In this document: one piece after another, positions 8,586 through 16,769 of the stretch | Position numbering within the stretch: position 1 is the first letter of the stretch | Layout of the letters: each line of letters begins with the position of its first letter | DNA from: Actinokineospora fastidiosa | Lineage (GTDB): Bacteria; Actinomycetota; Actinomycetes; Mycobacteriales; Pseudonocardiaceae | Assembly: GCF_014648415.1 (NCBI RefSeq) | Contig: NZ_BMRB01000001.1 | Location: 1,736,001 to 1,800,000, forward strand | Direction: 5' to 3' | Length of the DNA: 64,000 bases | Notes under the pieces: model-generated | Database searches by the model: none | What the model was told of the DNA's origin: nothing | The model's input: the letters and a program-made list of their open reading frames with translations, nothing else | Translations under genes and position numbers: made by a program

Positions 8586-9541
8586 CGACCCCGGCCGTGC
8601 GGATCGGCGCGCTGCTGCCGACCCGCGAGATGGCGATCCTCAACGACTTCTCGGTCGCCCCGCTGCTGGACTTCGCCCGGCGCGCCGAGAACCTGGGCTA
8701 CGACTCGCTGTGGACCGGCGACTCGCTGACCGCGCGCACCCGCCTCGACCCGTTCGTCGTGCTGTCCGCGGCCGCCGCGGTCACCTCCACGATCGGGCTG
8801 GGCACCGCCGCGCTGACCGCGTCCCTGCGGCACCCGCTGCTCGGGGCCAACATGGCGACCTCGCTCGACCACGCCTCCGGCGGCGGCAGGCTCGTCCTCG
8901 GCCTCGGCGCGGGCTTCCCGATGCCGGAGAGCGAGGACGAGTTCACCAGCGTCGGCGTGCCGTTCAGCGGCCGGGTCGGGCGGCTGGACGAGACTGTCCG
9001 GTACTGGAAGACGACCTGGTCGGGCGGGACGTCGCACGAGGGCAGGTTGTGGCGGCAGGACGGTCTCGACCGCCTCGCCGCGCCCGCCACCAAGGGCGGG
9101 CCGCCGGTGTGGCTGGCCAGCAGCGACACCCCGAAGGTGCTGGCCAGGGTGGCGCGGCTGTACGACGGCTGGTTGCCGTTCCTGCCCTCGGCGTCGGCGT
9201 ACTCCGCGGCGTGGGAGCGGATCCAGGAGCAGGCCGACGGGCGGAGCATCACGCCCGCCCTGTACGCGACCGTGAACATCAACCCGGACGCAGGCAAGGC
9301 CAAGCAGGCCCTGGAGGACTACCTGCAGGGCTACTACGGCCGCTCGCTGGAGGTCATGTCGACCTTCCAGGCGTACGGCTACGGCAGCGCCGACGACTGC
9401 GCGGAGTGGCTCGCTGGCTACGTCCGGGCGGGCGCGCGGCACATCATCATCCGCATCGGCTCGCTGGACCCGGGCGACCAGCTGGAGCAGCTCGCCGCGG
9501 CCGTCCTGCCCGCCGTCCGCAGGCTGGGAGGCCAGGCATGA
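8582..9541 (+). CDS. Luciferase-like (LLM) flavin-dependent monooxygenase
   Basis: A 319-residue bacterial-luciferase-fold protein. N-terminal RIGALLPTRE, the DSLWTGDS segment after strand two and LGTAALTASLRHP are characteristic of LLM-class FMN/F420 enzymes. These usually use reduced flavin from a partner reductase for hydroxylation, Baeyer-Villiger or N-oxidation chemistry, though some use F420. It overlaps its neighbours at both ends (ATGA), so it is a pathway tailoring enzyme. The flavin reductase at 26796 could be its FMNH2 supplier. The reaction itself is not inferable. Confidence 0.85.
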   Translation: MTTPAVRIGALLPTREMAILNDFSVAPLLDFARRAENLGYDSLWTGDSLTARTRLDPFVVLSAAAAVTSTIGLGTAALTASLRHPLLGANMATSLDHASGGGRLVLGLGAGFPMPESEDEFTSVGVPFSGRVGRLDETVRYWKTTWSGGTSHEGRLWRQDGLDRLAAPATKGGPPVWLASSDTPKVLARVARLYDGWLPFLPSASAYSAAWERIQEQADGRSITPALYATVNINPDAGKAKQALEDYLQGYYGRSLEVMSTFQAYGYGSADDCAEWLAGYVRAGARHIIIRIGSLDPGDQLEQLAAAVLPAVRRLGGQA

Positions 9542-10296
9542 GCGCGAGCTGGTTCGAGACCGCGGCGGGCAACCCGGACGCGCCGCTGCGGCTGTTCCTG
9601 CTGCCGCACGCGGGCAGCGGCGGCACCATCTACCGCAACTGGGGCTCGCTGCTGCCCGGCGACATCGCCCAGCACATCGTGTGCGCCCCCGGCCGCGAGC
9701 GGCGCTTCGCCGAGGAGGCGTTCACCGAGATCGAGCCGCTGGTCGACGCGCTGTACGACGCGCTGCTCGACGAGCTCGACGACCGCCCGTACGCGATGTT
9801 CGGGCACTGCCTCGGCGCGCAGCTGGCGTACCGGGTCGCGGTGAACATCCACCGCGACGGCGAGCGCCCGCCGCTGCTGGTGGGGGCGTCGGGCTGGGCG
9901 CCGGAGGGCTTCCAGCAGTCGACCTACGAGCAGAGCCAGATGCCCGAGCCCGACCTCATCGAGTGGATGCAGACGCTGGGGTCGTTCCCGGCCGAGGTCT
10001 ACGGCGACCCCGCGGTCATGGCCCGGATCATCCCGGCGCTGCGGGCGGACCTGGCGGTGGTCTCGACCTACGTCGACGACGCCGCCGACTGCGGGGTCCC
10101 CCTGGTGAGCTACAGCGGCAAGTCCGACCCGCTGATGTACCCCGGCGCGATGGAGTCCTGGCGCACCCGGACCCCGGAGTTCCTGGGCAACAGCGAGTTC
10201 ACCGGCGACCACTTCTACATCGACACCCCCGAGCACGCGGTCGCCGTGACCGCGGACCTCACGCGCCACCTGCAGCGGCGGATGGCGCTGGTATGA
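9538..10296 (+). CDS. Type II thioesterase with Cys nucleophile
   Basis: A 252-residue alpha/beta-hydrolase of the external (type II) thioesterase family that edits or releases carrier-bound acyl groups in PKS/NRPS systems. LPHAGSGG near residue 23 and the C-terminal GDHFYID His motif fit the family. The nucleophile elbow reads MFGHCLGAQ, so residue 91 is Cys (TGC, 9808-9810) where Ser is normal. Cys nucleophiles are known in a few chain-releasing thioesterases linked to strained products, so release rather than plain editing is possible. The start overlaps the preceding stop (ATGA). Confidence 0.88.
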   Translation: MSASWFETAAGNPDAPLRLFLLPHAGSGGTIYRNWGSLLPGDIAQHIVCAPGRERRFAEEAFTEIEPLVDALYDALLDELDDRPYAMFGHCLGAQLAYRVAVNIHRDGERPPLLVGASGWAPEGFQQSTYEQSQMPEPDLIEWMQTLGSFPAEVYGDPAVMARIIPALRADLAVVSTYVDDAADCGVPLVSYSGKSDPLMYPGAMESWRTRTPEFLGNSEFTGDHFYIDTPEHAVAVTADLTRHLQRRMALV

Positions 10297-10700
10297 CCGC
10301 CGTCAGCTCACCCGCCGAGCTCATCCTTGCCCAGCTGCCGTTCGCGCGGCTGCTCGGCGTCCGGCTGGTCGAGGCCACCGCCGCCGAGGTCAGGGGCGAG
10401 CTGGACTGGTCCCCGGAACGCTGCACCGTCATGTCGGCGATGCACGGGGGCGCGCTGATGGGCCTGGCCGACACCGTGGGAGGCGTCCTGGCGTACCTCA
10501 ACCTGCCCCCGGGCGCGGCCACCACGACGGTGGAGTCCAAGACCAACTTCCTGCGCGCCGTGCGCGGCGGCGTCGTGACCGCGGTGTCGCGACCCATGCA
10601 CGTCGGCGCCCAGTTCATCGTCTGCCAGACCGACCTGCTGGACGACACGGGCGCGCTGGTCGCCCAGACGACCCAGACCCAGGCCGTGCTCCGCCGCTGA
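10293..10700 (+). CDS. PaaI/4HBT-type hotdog thioesterase
   Basis: A 135-residue single-hotdog thioesterase of the PaaI family, hydrolysing acyl-CoA or acyl-ACP. The HGGALMGLAD helix carries the residues usual for this family, and the final strand (VAQTTQTQAVL) completes the fold. It overlaps the type II thioesterase stop by four bases and is the last gene of the PKS operon. Two different thioesterases in one operon suggest separate jobs, such as product release and clearance of stalled CoA esters. Confidence 0.85.
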   Translation: MTAVSSPAELILAQLPFARLLGVRLVEATAAEVRGELDWSPERCTVMSAMHGGALMGLADTVGGVLAYLNLPPGAATTTVESKTNFLRAVRGGVVTAVSRPMHVGAQFIVCQTDLLDDTGALVAQTTQTQAVLRR

Positions 10701-10746
10701 CAGTTCACTGACAGTGTGCTGACAGAACACTGTTTCACCCTGATAG
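10697..10746 (+). promoter_or_regulatory. Triple 11-bp repeat and promoter upstream of a membrane gene
   Basis: CTGACAG occurs three times exactly 11 bases apart (10697, 10708, 10719), giving a GACAG core close to the GTCAG of the other candidate SARP sites. The last copy supplies a -35-like CTGACA, 16 bases before a -10-like TGATAG (10741-10746). An inverted repeat (ACAGTGT at 10711-10717, ACACTGT at 10727-10733) overlaps it. The -10 distance is longer than the classical SARP spacing, so this site is weaker than the one at 1611. Confidence 0.5.
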
Positions 10747-10810
10747 GCAATGGCTTTCTCGTCCGAGGTTCGAGACCCTGGGACGGAACCACTCTGATAG
10801 GAGAATCGTC

Positions 10811-11254
10811 GTGACCACGACCGCGCACGGCTCCTCGCGACTGACCGACACCCCCGCCCCGGCCACGTCCGCGGCGACCCTGCTCCGTCGGTTCCTCGCG
10901 CTGGACGCCGTAGTAACCACCGGCAACGGCCTCATCTACCTGGCGTTCTCGTCCTGGGCGGCATCCCTGCTCGGCGTCGACGCCACCGCCCTGGTCTACA
11001 TCGGCGCCTTCCTGACGGCCTTCGGCCTCGGGGTGGGCGCCCTGGCCATCTCCGCGAACCCCTCCACCGCGGGCACCACCGTGGTCGCCGACGTCAACAT
11101 CCTGTGGGCCGTCGGCAGCATCGTGGTGGCGGCGTTCGGCATCATGGGGGCCAACACCATCGGCACCCTGTGGACCATCGCCCAGGCCCTGGTTGTGGGC
11201 CTGTTCGCGGTGCTGCAGCTGTGGGGCCTGAAGAAGTACAAGGCCACCCGCTAG
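10811..11254 (+). CDS. Small integral membrane protein, four predicted TM segments
   Basis: A 147-residue protein of unknown function. After a polar 25-residue N-terminus there are four hydrophobic stretches (about 32-55, 58-78, 92-113 and 115-138) and a basic C-terminus (LKKYKATR), as in small four-helix membrane proteins of actinobacteria. The GTG start has AGGAG eight bases upstream. It sits after the PKS operon behind its own promoter-like region, which shares repeats with other pathway promoters. I see no catalytic motif; a role in export or membrane protection would be speculation. Confidence 0.75.
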   Translation: MTTTAHGSSRLTDTPAPATSAATLLRRFLALDAVVTTGNGLIYLAFSSWAASLLGVDATALVYIGAFLTAFGLGVGALAISANPSTAGTTVVADVNILWAVGSIVVAAFGIMGANTIGTLWTIAQALVVGLFAVLQLWGLKKYKATR

Positions 11255-11306
11255 CCCTGATCGCCGGAAGCCGCTCCGCCCTCCGGGGTGGGGCGGCTTT
11301 CCGGCG
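11251..11306 (+). terminator. Terminator hairpin, first copy of a duplicated element
   Basis: CGCCGGAAGCCGCTCCGCC (11262-11280) can pair with the GGGGCGGC-TTTCCGGCG stretch ending at 11306, directly after the membrane gene stop. The element from CTAG at 11251 recurs at 12040-12090 with about 80% identity by eye, after the next gene. Confidence 0.6.
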
Positions 11307-11406
11307 TCCTGGTGGCTGGCGCCTCGGACGCAGGATGTCGACCGGGTACGGCTAACCGTGCCCCGGATGCGTCATGGTTGTCGGCTGGGCGTGGTTCACT
11401 GCAGGC

Positions 11407-11982
11407 GTGCCCCAGGAACTGGAGACCGTCACGTTCGAGTCCGCCGAGACATTCGAGGAATGGCTCGGCGAGAACCACGCCGTCTCGCCCGGCATCTGGC
11501 TCAAGCTGCGCAAGAAGGGCCCGGGAATCGCCGCGCTGGACTACACCCAGGCGCTCGACGTGGCACTCTGCTACGGCTGGATCGACGGCCAGAAGGCCAG
11601 GTTCGACGACCAGTGGTGGCTCCAGCGGTTCACCCCGCGCAGGCCGAACAGCAAGTGGTCCAAGGTCAACCGGGACAAGGTGGCCGCCCTGATCGAGCAG
11701 GGCCGGATGCGTCCGCCGGGACAGGCCGAGATCGACCGCGCCAAGGCAGACGGCCGCTGGGATGCCGCCTACGACAGCGCGAAGACCGCCACGGTGCCGG
11801 AAGACCTCGCCGCCGCCCTGGCCGCCAACCCGACCGCCGCGGCGTCCTTCGAGACGCTGGACCGACGCAACCGCTACGCGATCCTGTACCAGATCCAGGA
11901 CGCCAAGAAGCCCGAGACCCGAACGCGCCGAATCGAGAAGTACGTAACGATGCTGGCGAAGGGCGAGAAGCCGTACCCGTAG
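11407..11982 (+). CDS. YdeI/OmpD-associated family protein
   Basis: About 191 residues. It resembles the YdeI/OmpD-associated family, sometimes annotated as bacteriocin-protection proteins. Supporting features are an N-terminal segment with EEWLGENH and WLKLRKKG, the aromatic core ALCYGWIDGQ and RFTPRRPNSKWSKVN, and a helical C-terminal half ending in a basic stretch. The biochemical role of the family is not settled. I chose the GTG at 11407 because homologues start near this point; an ATG at 11374 would add 11 residues. It lies between two copies of a terminator-like repeat and looks transcriptionally isolated from the PKS operon. Confidence 0.8.
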   Translation: MPQELETVTFESAETFEEWLGENHAVSPGIWLKLRKKGPGIAALDYTQALDVALCYGWIDGQKARFDDQWWLQRFTPRRPNSKWSKVNRDKVAALIEQGRMRPPGQAEIDRAKADGRWDAAYDSAKTATVPEDLAAALAANPTAAASFETLDRRNRYAILYQIQDAKKPETRTRRIEKYVTMLAKGEKPYP

Positions 11983-12039
11983 TCGCGGAGGCCGTGTGGA
12001 CTGGTGCCCGCGGCCACCAGGTGTGCTCACTGAACGCAG

Positions 12040-12090
12040 CTAGTCCTGATCACTGGAAGCCGCTCCGCCTTCGGGTGGGACGGCGTCTCC
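12040..12090 (+). repeat. Second copy of the terminator-like element
   Basis: Starting with CTAGTCCTGATCACTGG, this stretch repeats the element at 11251 (CTAGCCCTGATCGCCGG), including the shared block GGAAGCCGCTCCGCC. The hairpin is less perfect than in the first copy. The copies flank the YdeI-like gene, so that gene may have been inserted or duplicated as a terminator-bounded unit. Confidence 0.55.
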
Positions 12091-12159
12091 TGTCGCGCGC
12101 ACGCGAAGACCGAACGTCCGCAGCCGGAAGTCGGTGGGATAATTCACCGCACCGTCTTC

Positions 12160-12166
12160 CCTGATA
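12160..12166 (+). promoter_or_regulatory. CCTGATA motif upstream of the barstar-like gene
   Basis: CCTGATA followed by CTGG, 96 bases before the barstar-like ATG, in the sense orientation. It is one of five such motifs found upstream of genes between 10.7 and 25.4 kb. TGATAC could serve as a -10 box, but I see no good -35. Confidence 0.3.
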
Positions 12167-12261
12167 CTGGCCAAGGTAGTTGAAGAAGTTGGAAGACCGC
12201 CAGCAGGCTAGCGGTATTCTCCGTTATGATGGATGGCTGTGTCGCTAGCGGGAGGAGTGTG

Positions 12262-13017
12262 ATGGATAGTTGCTCGGCTACTGCTCCGCTGTACCGCTTG
12301 GTCGACGAGGACTCGGAAGCGCCGTACATTCTTGCGCAGGATATTGAGGGATTCTTCGCGGATTCCCGGCACGCTCACGACGAGGATGTCCTGATCTTCG
12401 GGTCGGCGGTAGGGCCAATTCGCGTCGGCGCGGACCTGCTGGATGTGGAACTGCAAGTAGTCGATGCGATGGGAAGGATGATTGGAAGGTACTTCGTCGG
12501 GCGAGTGGGTTTGCGGTCTGAATTCGGTGCGGAAAGTGGTCGCGCCTCACCGGGCTTCGTAGCCACGTTCTACGGCTACACCTCCCCGTACGCCGCTGCG
12601 GGAGCGGTGTGGAGACGATGGGCCACTGGAGGTCCGATGCGACGGGGGGAGTGGGCGAGGAGCCCGGTCTCATGCCACGCCAGCTGGCTGCACGTGGCGC
12701 AGAACGCATGGTTCGCCGCCGGTCATGCGGCTCAGAGGTATGGGGTTGGCGATATATGCGAGCTGGATGGTGAACTGATTCTGGGGGAAGCCAGCTTCTA
12801 TTGCGCGCTCGGCGAATCCGTCAACGGCCCGGGTGGGTACTTTGGGTCCACGCTCGACGGCCTCGCCGACTGTCTGGCGACGACCCGGGCCACCAGTTCG
12901 ATGTTTGAATTGATCTGGAAGCGCTACGACGACACGCGAGAAAGGATGGGCGAAGCGCTAGTAAGTCCGATCATCGAGGTCTTGCGGGAGTTCGGGGTAC
13001 GAGTAACGCTCCGGTGA
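12262..13017 (+). CDS. Barstar-like (ribonuclease inhibitor family) protein
   Basis: A 251-residue protein. Its last 90 residues resemble the barstar fold that inhibits secreted RNases: GDICELDG at the first strand, then NGPGGYFGSTLDGLADCL (helix two), a Trp-containing strand (ELIWKRYDD) and a final GVRVTL strand. The N-terminal 150 residues are not recognised. The ATG at 12262 is preceded by GGAGGAG, better than the upstream ATG at 12226. Codon use differs from its neighbours (GTA, ATA and AGG codons, lower GC), suggesting horizontal acquisition. No RNase toxin is nearby, so it may be an orphan immunity gene. Confidence 0.72.
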   Translation: MDSCSATAPLYRLVDEDSEAPYILAQDIEGFFADSRHAHDEDVLIFGSAVGPIRVGADLLDVELQVVDAMGRMIGRYFVGRVGLRSEFGAESGRASPGFVATFYGYTSPYAAAGAVWRRWATGGPMRRGEWARSPVSCHASWLHVAQNAWFAAGHAAQRYGVGDICELDGELILGEASFYCALGESVNGPGGYFGSTLDGLADCLATTRATSSMFELIWKRYDDTRERMGEALVSPIIEVLREFGVRVTLR

Positions 13018-13114
13018 GAACAAGGGGAGCGCACTGCCTGGTGGTCGGTGCCGTGAATGGATGTCCATGTGGGCGAATTTGCGGGGTGAACCGTCGTGGC
13101 CTCTTCGACCTAGG

Positions 13115-13873
13115 TCAACCCTGTAGGAACGAGGCCGTGTGCTGGTCTGCTGGCAGGAACGCCTCGACGGCCAGCTCGGACACCGTCACGTCCAGTGGGG
13201 TGTTGAACGTCGTCGCCGTGGTGACGAAGGACAGCACGGTGCCGTCGCATTCCAGTTGGAAAGGCTGGGCCACCAAGCCTGCGTCGGGGAGCGGGCCGTT
13301 GCCGCCTACGGCTCCGCGGACCACCTCATAACCCGACACCTCGTCGTACAACGCTCGCAAAGCCGGCCAAGCGGGCAAAGCGCGTTCCAGGCGCTCCAAC
13401 ATGTACAGCCGCCAGGCCGGGAAGTGCACCACGCGAGGCGCCAGGCCCGAAGGGTGCAGCAGGGCCCGCATCAGGTTGTCGCACAGGGACGAGTCCACGC
13501 CCGCCAGCAGCCGCTGGACGCCGGCGTTCGCCGCCACCACCTGGTAGCCGCCGTCGAACACCAGAGCCGGGTACGGCTCGTAAGCCGCCAGCAGCCGCTC
13601 CAACCCCGCCCGCACCGGGGCCAGTGGCGGCGAGTCCAGCGCCAGAGCCGAGTACACCGGCGCGTACCCCGCCGCCACCAGCAGCGCGTTGCGTTGGCGG
13701 AGTGGGACCTCCAGGTGTTCGGCCAGCTTCAGCAGCATCGCCTGCGACGGCCGGGCCCGGCCGGTCTCCACGAAGCTCAGATGTCTCGCCGAGCTGTCCA
13801 CGGCCAGGGCCAGGTCCAGTTGGCTTATCCGGCGCAACTGCCGCCACTGCCGCAACAGAGGTCCCACCGCCAT
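13115..13873 (-). CDS. XRE/MmyB-type transcriptional regulator
   Basis: A 252-residue protein. An N-terminal helix-turn-helix of the XRE type (about 5-65; SQLDLALAVDSSARHLSFVE is its core) is followed by an MmyB-like ligand-binding domain (about 90-245) with the YPALVFDGGYQVVAANAG strand typical of that PAS-like fold. Some MmyB-type domains bind fatty-acid-like ligands. It lies four bases after the MFS exporter stop on the same strand, so it probably controls export in response to a small, perhaps lipidic, molecule. Such regulators often autoregulate. Confidence 0.87.
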   Translation of the reverse strand: MAVGPLLRQWRQLRRISQLDLALAVDSSARHLSFVETGRARPSQAMLLKLAEHLEVPLRQRNALLVAAGYAPVYSALALDSPPLAPVRAGLERLLAAYEPYPALVFDGGYQVVAANAGVQRLLAGVDSSLCDNLMRALLHPSGLAPRVVHFPAWRLYMLERLERALPAWPALRALYDEVSGYEVVRGAVGGNGPLPDAGLVAQPFQLECDGTVLSFVTTATTFNTPLDVTVSELAVEAFLPADQHTASFLQG

Positions 13874-13877
13874 CGGG

Positions 13878-15239
13878 TTATCCCTTCACGTACTGCTCCA
13901 CCTCGACGCCCGTGGTTCGGTCGCCTAGGGCCAGGAGGACGACGACCATCACCACGATGCACGCCGTGATGACGGTGAACAGCGCGCCCGCACCGTGGGC
14001 GGACAGGACCGGCAGGAGCGCGAACGGGATCACCGCGGCGCTGAGCCGGGAGAACGAGTACGCCATGCCCGCCGCTGTCGAGCGGATCTGGGTCGGGTAC
14101 TGCTCGCCGAGGAACACGTGCGACGCGTTGGCGAAGATGTTGCTGACCAGCGTGTAGCCCACGCCGCAGGCGACCATCAGCGGCACCGAGCCTGCCAGGC
14201 CGAAGCCGAGGCCGAACGCGGCCATCGCCAGGGCGGACCCGGCCAGCAGCGTCTTGCGCTCGAAGCGGTCCATCAGCGGCACCGACAGCAGCGACCCGAT
14301 CGGGTACCCGATGAACGACACCGCCACGTAGCCCAGGCTCGCCAGGATGCCGTACCCCTTGGCGGCCATCACCTGCGGCGCCAGCGTGCCGAAGCCGTAG
14401 TACGCCGTCACCGACAGGATGCTGAACGTCCACAGCACGAGCGTCCGCTTGCGGTACTCACGGGTCAACAGGGACCGGATGCCGGGCCGCTTGCCGGGCG
14501 CGGGCGAGGGCGCCAGCGCCGGGCTCTCCACGCCGGCCTCCCGCTCCATGGCCCGCACGAGGACGTCGGCCTCGGCGTCGCGGCCCTGCACCGACAGCCA
14601 GCGCGGGGACTCGATCAGCGCGCGGCGCAGCATCCACACGACCGCGGCGCCCAGCGCGCCCAGGACGAACAGGATGCGCCAGCCGTCAATGCCCATGATC
14701 TGCTGCGGGGCCAGCCACAGCGCCGCGAACCCGACCGCGGGAACGCCGCAGAAGCCCGCGGTGTAGGCCCAGGCGATGAACCGGCCGCGCTTGCGGGCGG
14801 GCAGCATCTCGGCGAGGTAGCTGTCCGAGAGCGCGTTCTCCGCGCCGATGCCGACGCCCGCGATGAACCGGGTGACGATCAGCCACGCCGCGTTCGGGGC
14901 CAGCGCGCCCAGCAGGGTGAAGAACGAGTAGATGCCCAGGTTGAGCATGAACGCCCGGCGCCTGCCGTAGTGGTCGGCGAAGCGGCCGAGGAAGATCGAG
15001 CCGAAGAACTGGCCGACGAACGCCGAGGCCAGCATCAGCTTCAGCGCCGTGCCGTCGAAGGCGAAGTCGGCCTGCAGCACCTTGGCGATGGTGCCGGATA
15101 AGTTGCTGTCGAAGAAATCGAAGAACAGCCCGATCCCGATGACCAGCGTCAGGTGCCGATGGCTGGTCAGCACCGGCAGCCGTTCCATCCGCTCGGAGAT
15201 GGTGGCCGCTGGCGTGGTTCGGGTGAGGGTTTCGGTCAT
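13878..15239 (-). CDS. MFS transporter (metabolite:H+ symporter-like, 12 TM)
   Basis: A 453-residue major facilitator. The loop 2-3 signature GRFADHYGRRRAF, the ESPRWL motif after TM6 and the second-half GSLLSVPLMDRFERK are visible, with a central hydrophilic loop near residues 210-250. The family includes sugar, aromatic-acid and drug transporters; with a P450 upstream and a regulator downstream, product export is the likely role, but uptake is possible. Codon 47 is TTA (15101-15099 on the minus strand), a possible bldA control point. The ATG at 15239 has GGGGAG upstream. Confidence 0.88.
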   Translation of the reverse strand: MTETLTRTTPAATISERMERLPVLTSHRHLTLVIGIGLFFDFFDSNLSGTIAKVLQADFAFDGTALKLMLASAFVGQFFGSIFLGRFADHYGRRRAFMLNLGIYSFFTLLGALAPNAAWLIVTRFIAGVGIGAENALSDSYLAEMLPARKRGRFIAWAYTAGFCGVPAVGFAALWLAPQQIMGIDGWRILFVLGALGAAVVWMLRRALIESPRWLSVQGRDAEADVLVRAMEREAGVESPALAPSPAPGKRPGIRSLLTREYRKRTLVLWTFSILSVTAYYGFGTLAPQVMAAKGYGILASLGYVAVSFIGYPIGSLLSVPLMDRFERKTLLAGSALAMAAFGLGFGLAGSVPLMVACGVGYTLVSNIFANASHVFLGEQYPTQIRSTAAGMAYSFSRLSAAVIPFALLPVLSAHGAGALFTVITACIVVMVVVLLALGDRTTGVEVEQYVKG

Positions 15240-15334
15240 GACGGCTCCCCACTGGAAACGACAAAAGGGAGAGCCCGGCTCCCCCCTCTGTCCATTGTGG
15301 TGCGCAAGCCTGACCGACCGCTGACGGCAGGCGC

Positions 15335-15369
15335 GCCCGGCGGATCCCGCCCGGGGTGATCCGCCGGGC
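15335..15369 (-). terminator. Hairpin after the P450 gene
   Basis: Perfect 12-bp arms GCCCGGCGGATC (15335-15346) and GATCCGCCGGGC (15358-15369), starting six bases after the P450 stop on the minus strand. No T tract follows, so it may attenuate rather than end transcription into the MFS gene. Confidence 0.6.
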
Positions 15370-15374
15370 ACGCC

Positions 15375-16592
15375 CTACGGCCGGATGCGGTCGTAGCGGA
15401 CGAACAGCCGTGCGGGACCGCGCAGGTTCACGTGCGGGCGGTAGGTGAGCAGCTCCTCGTCGACCTCCGGGTTCTGCACGCGCCGGGCGAACTCGGACAG
15501 GGCGATGCCCGCCTCCAGCTTGGCCAGGCTGGCGCCGATGCAGAAGTGCGGGCCCGCGGCGAAGGCCAGGTGGTGGTTGGCAGCGCGCCTGGGGTCGAAG
15601 CGGTCCGGGTCGGCGAAGGCGGCCGGGTCGCGGTTGGCGGCGGCGAGCAGCAGCATGATGACGCCGTCCTGGGGCACCGGGACGCCGTCGATGTGGGTGG
15701 CGCGCCGGGCCACGCGGGTCACCATCTGCGCGGGCGTGTCGTAGCGCAGCACCTCGTCCACGGTGGTCGAGGCCAGCGCCGGGTCCTCGCGCAGCGCGGC
15801 CAGCGCCTCCGGGTGGCGGGTCAGCGCCAGGACGCCGTTGGCGATCAGGTTCGCGGTGGACTCGTAGCCGCCGACCAGCAGCAGCGAGCACGTCGCCAGC
15901 AGCTCGGCCTCCGACAGCGCGTCGCTGGTGCGCTCCAGCTGGACCAGCCGGGAGAGCAGGTCCTCGCCGGGGCGCACCCGCCGGTAGGCGATCAGGTCGG
16001 CGAAGAACGACCGGAAGCCGTTCTTGGCCAGCTCGACGTCGGCGATCACCATCGGGTCGCCGATGTCGGTGGCCGGGTCGAGGGCGCGCACCAGCCGGTT
16101 CGACCAGTCCTGCAGGATGTCGTGCTCGCCCGGCGGCACGCCGAGCAGCTCGTTGATGATGGTCACCGGCAGCACGTTGGCCAGCTGCGACACCGCGTCC
16201 ATCGCGGTCGCCTCCGAGGCGGAGTCGAGCTGGCGGCGGACGATCTCGCGGATGCGCGGCTCCAGCGCGGCGATGACGCGGGGGGTGAAGGCCTTGGCCA
16301 CCAGGCCGCGCAGCCGGGTGTGGTCGGGCGCGTCCATGGACAGGAACGAGTCGGTCGGGACCTCGTCCGGCGTCGCGCCGAAGGTGGCGCCCAGCAGCGA
16401 GCGCTGCCGGTCGCTGCTGACCGTCGGGTCGCGCAGCACCGCCGAGCAGTTGCGGTAGTCGCCGACGACGACCAGGGCGCCGCCCAGCTCGGCCCGCGGC
16501 GCGCTGCGCAGTCCAGCCAGCACCGGGTACGGGTCGGGGCGGGCGGCGGGGTCGAACAGTGTCGCCAGGGAGGGTTCCGCGGTCACGGTCAT
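15375..16592 (-). CDS. Cytochrome P450
   Basis: A 405-residue class I bacterial P450. The heme loop FAAGPHFCIG carries the Cys ligand (about residue 351), the K-helix ExxR is EVLR, and the I-helix reads VGGYESTANL, where Ser follows the acidic residue in place of the usual Thr. SMDAPDHTRLR and the C-terminal features fit actinobacterial biosynthetic P450s. The ATG at 16592 follows GAGGGGTGAAG; a longer upstream frame has no such signal. It probably hydroxylates or epoxidises the pathway product. No ferredoxin is encoded nearby. The substrate is unknown. Confidence 0.92.
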   Translation of the reverse strand: MTVTAEPSLATLFDPAARPDPYPVLAGLRSAPRAELGGALVVVGDYRNCSAVLRDPTVSSDRQRSLLGATFGATPDEVPTDSFLSMDAPDHTRLRGLVAKAFTPRVIAALEPRIREIVRRQLDSASEATAMDAVSQLANVLPVTIINELLGVPPGEHDILQDWSNRLVRALDPATDIGDPMVIADVELAKNGFRSFFADLIAYRRVRPGEDLLSRLVQLERTSDALSEAELLATCSLLLVGGYESTANLIANGVLALTRHPEALAALREDPALASTTVDEVLRYDTPAQMVTRVARRATHIDGVPVPQDGVIMLLLAAANRDPAAFADPDRFDPRRAANHHLAFAAGPHFCIGASLAKLEAGIALSEFARRVQNPEVDEELLTYRPHVNLRGPARLFVRYDRIRP

Positions 16593-16649
16593 GGTCTTCA
16601 CCCCTCGTGTGCAAGCCCCGCGGGGCGTGTGATGAGTCGAGGACCACGA

Positions 16650-16665
16650 TATCAGGGTACTGGTA
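16650..16665 (-). promoter_or_regulatory. Dyad with CCTGATA motif upstream of the P450
   Basis: TATCAG (16650-16655) and CTGGTA (16660-16665) form an imperfect dyad around GGTA. Read on the minus strand this contains CCTGATA, 58 bases before the P450 start. The SARP gene carries a matching dyad (25364-25377). It may be an operator for one of the local MarR or XRE proteins, or part of a promoter. Confidence 0.4.
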
Positions 16666-16769
16666 TAGATCAAGGTTCGAATACGTGAGGAATCCTTATC
16701 CCGCACCGCATCCGCGCAGGTCGAAACCGGACTGGGTCGTCAAACCCGGCCCGGTTTCGCCATCCCAAG

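Noticed and set aside
10765-10785. tRNA T-loop-like sequence (GAGGTTCGAGACC) before the small membrane gene
   Set aside because: The T-stem does not pair well and no acceptor, D or anticodon arms surround it, so it is not a tRNA. A relic of an attachment site is possible but unsupported.
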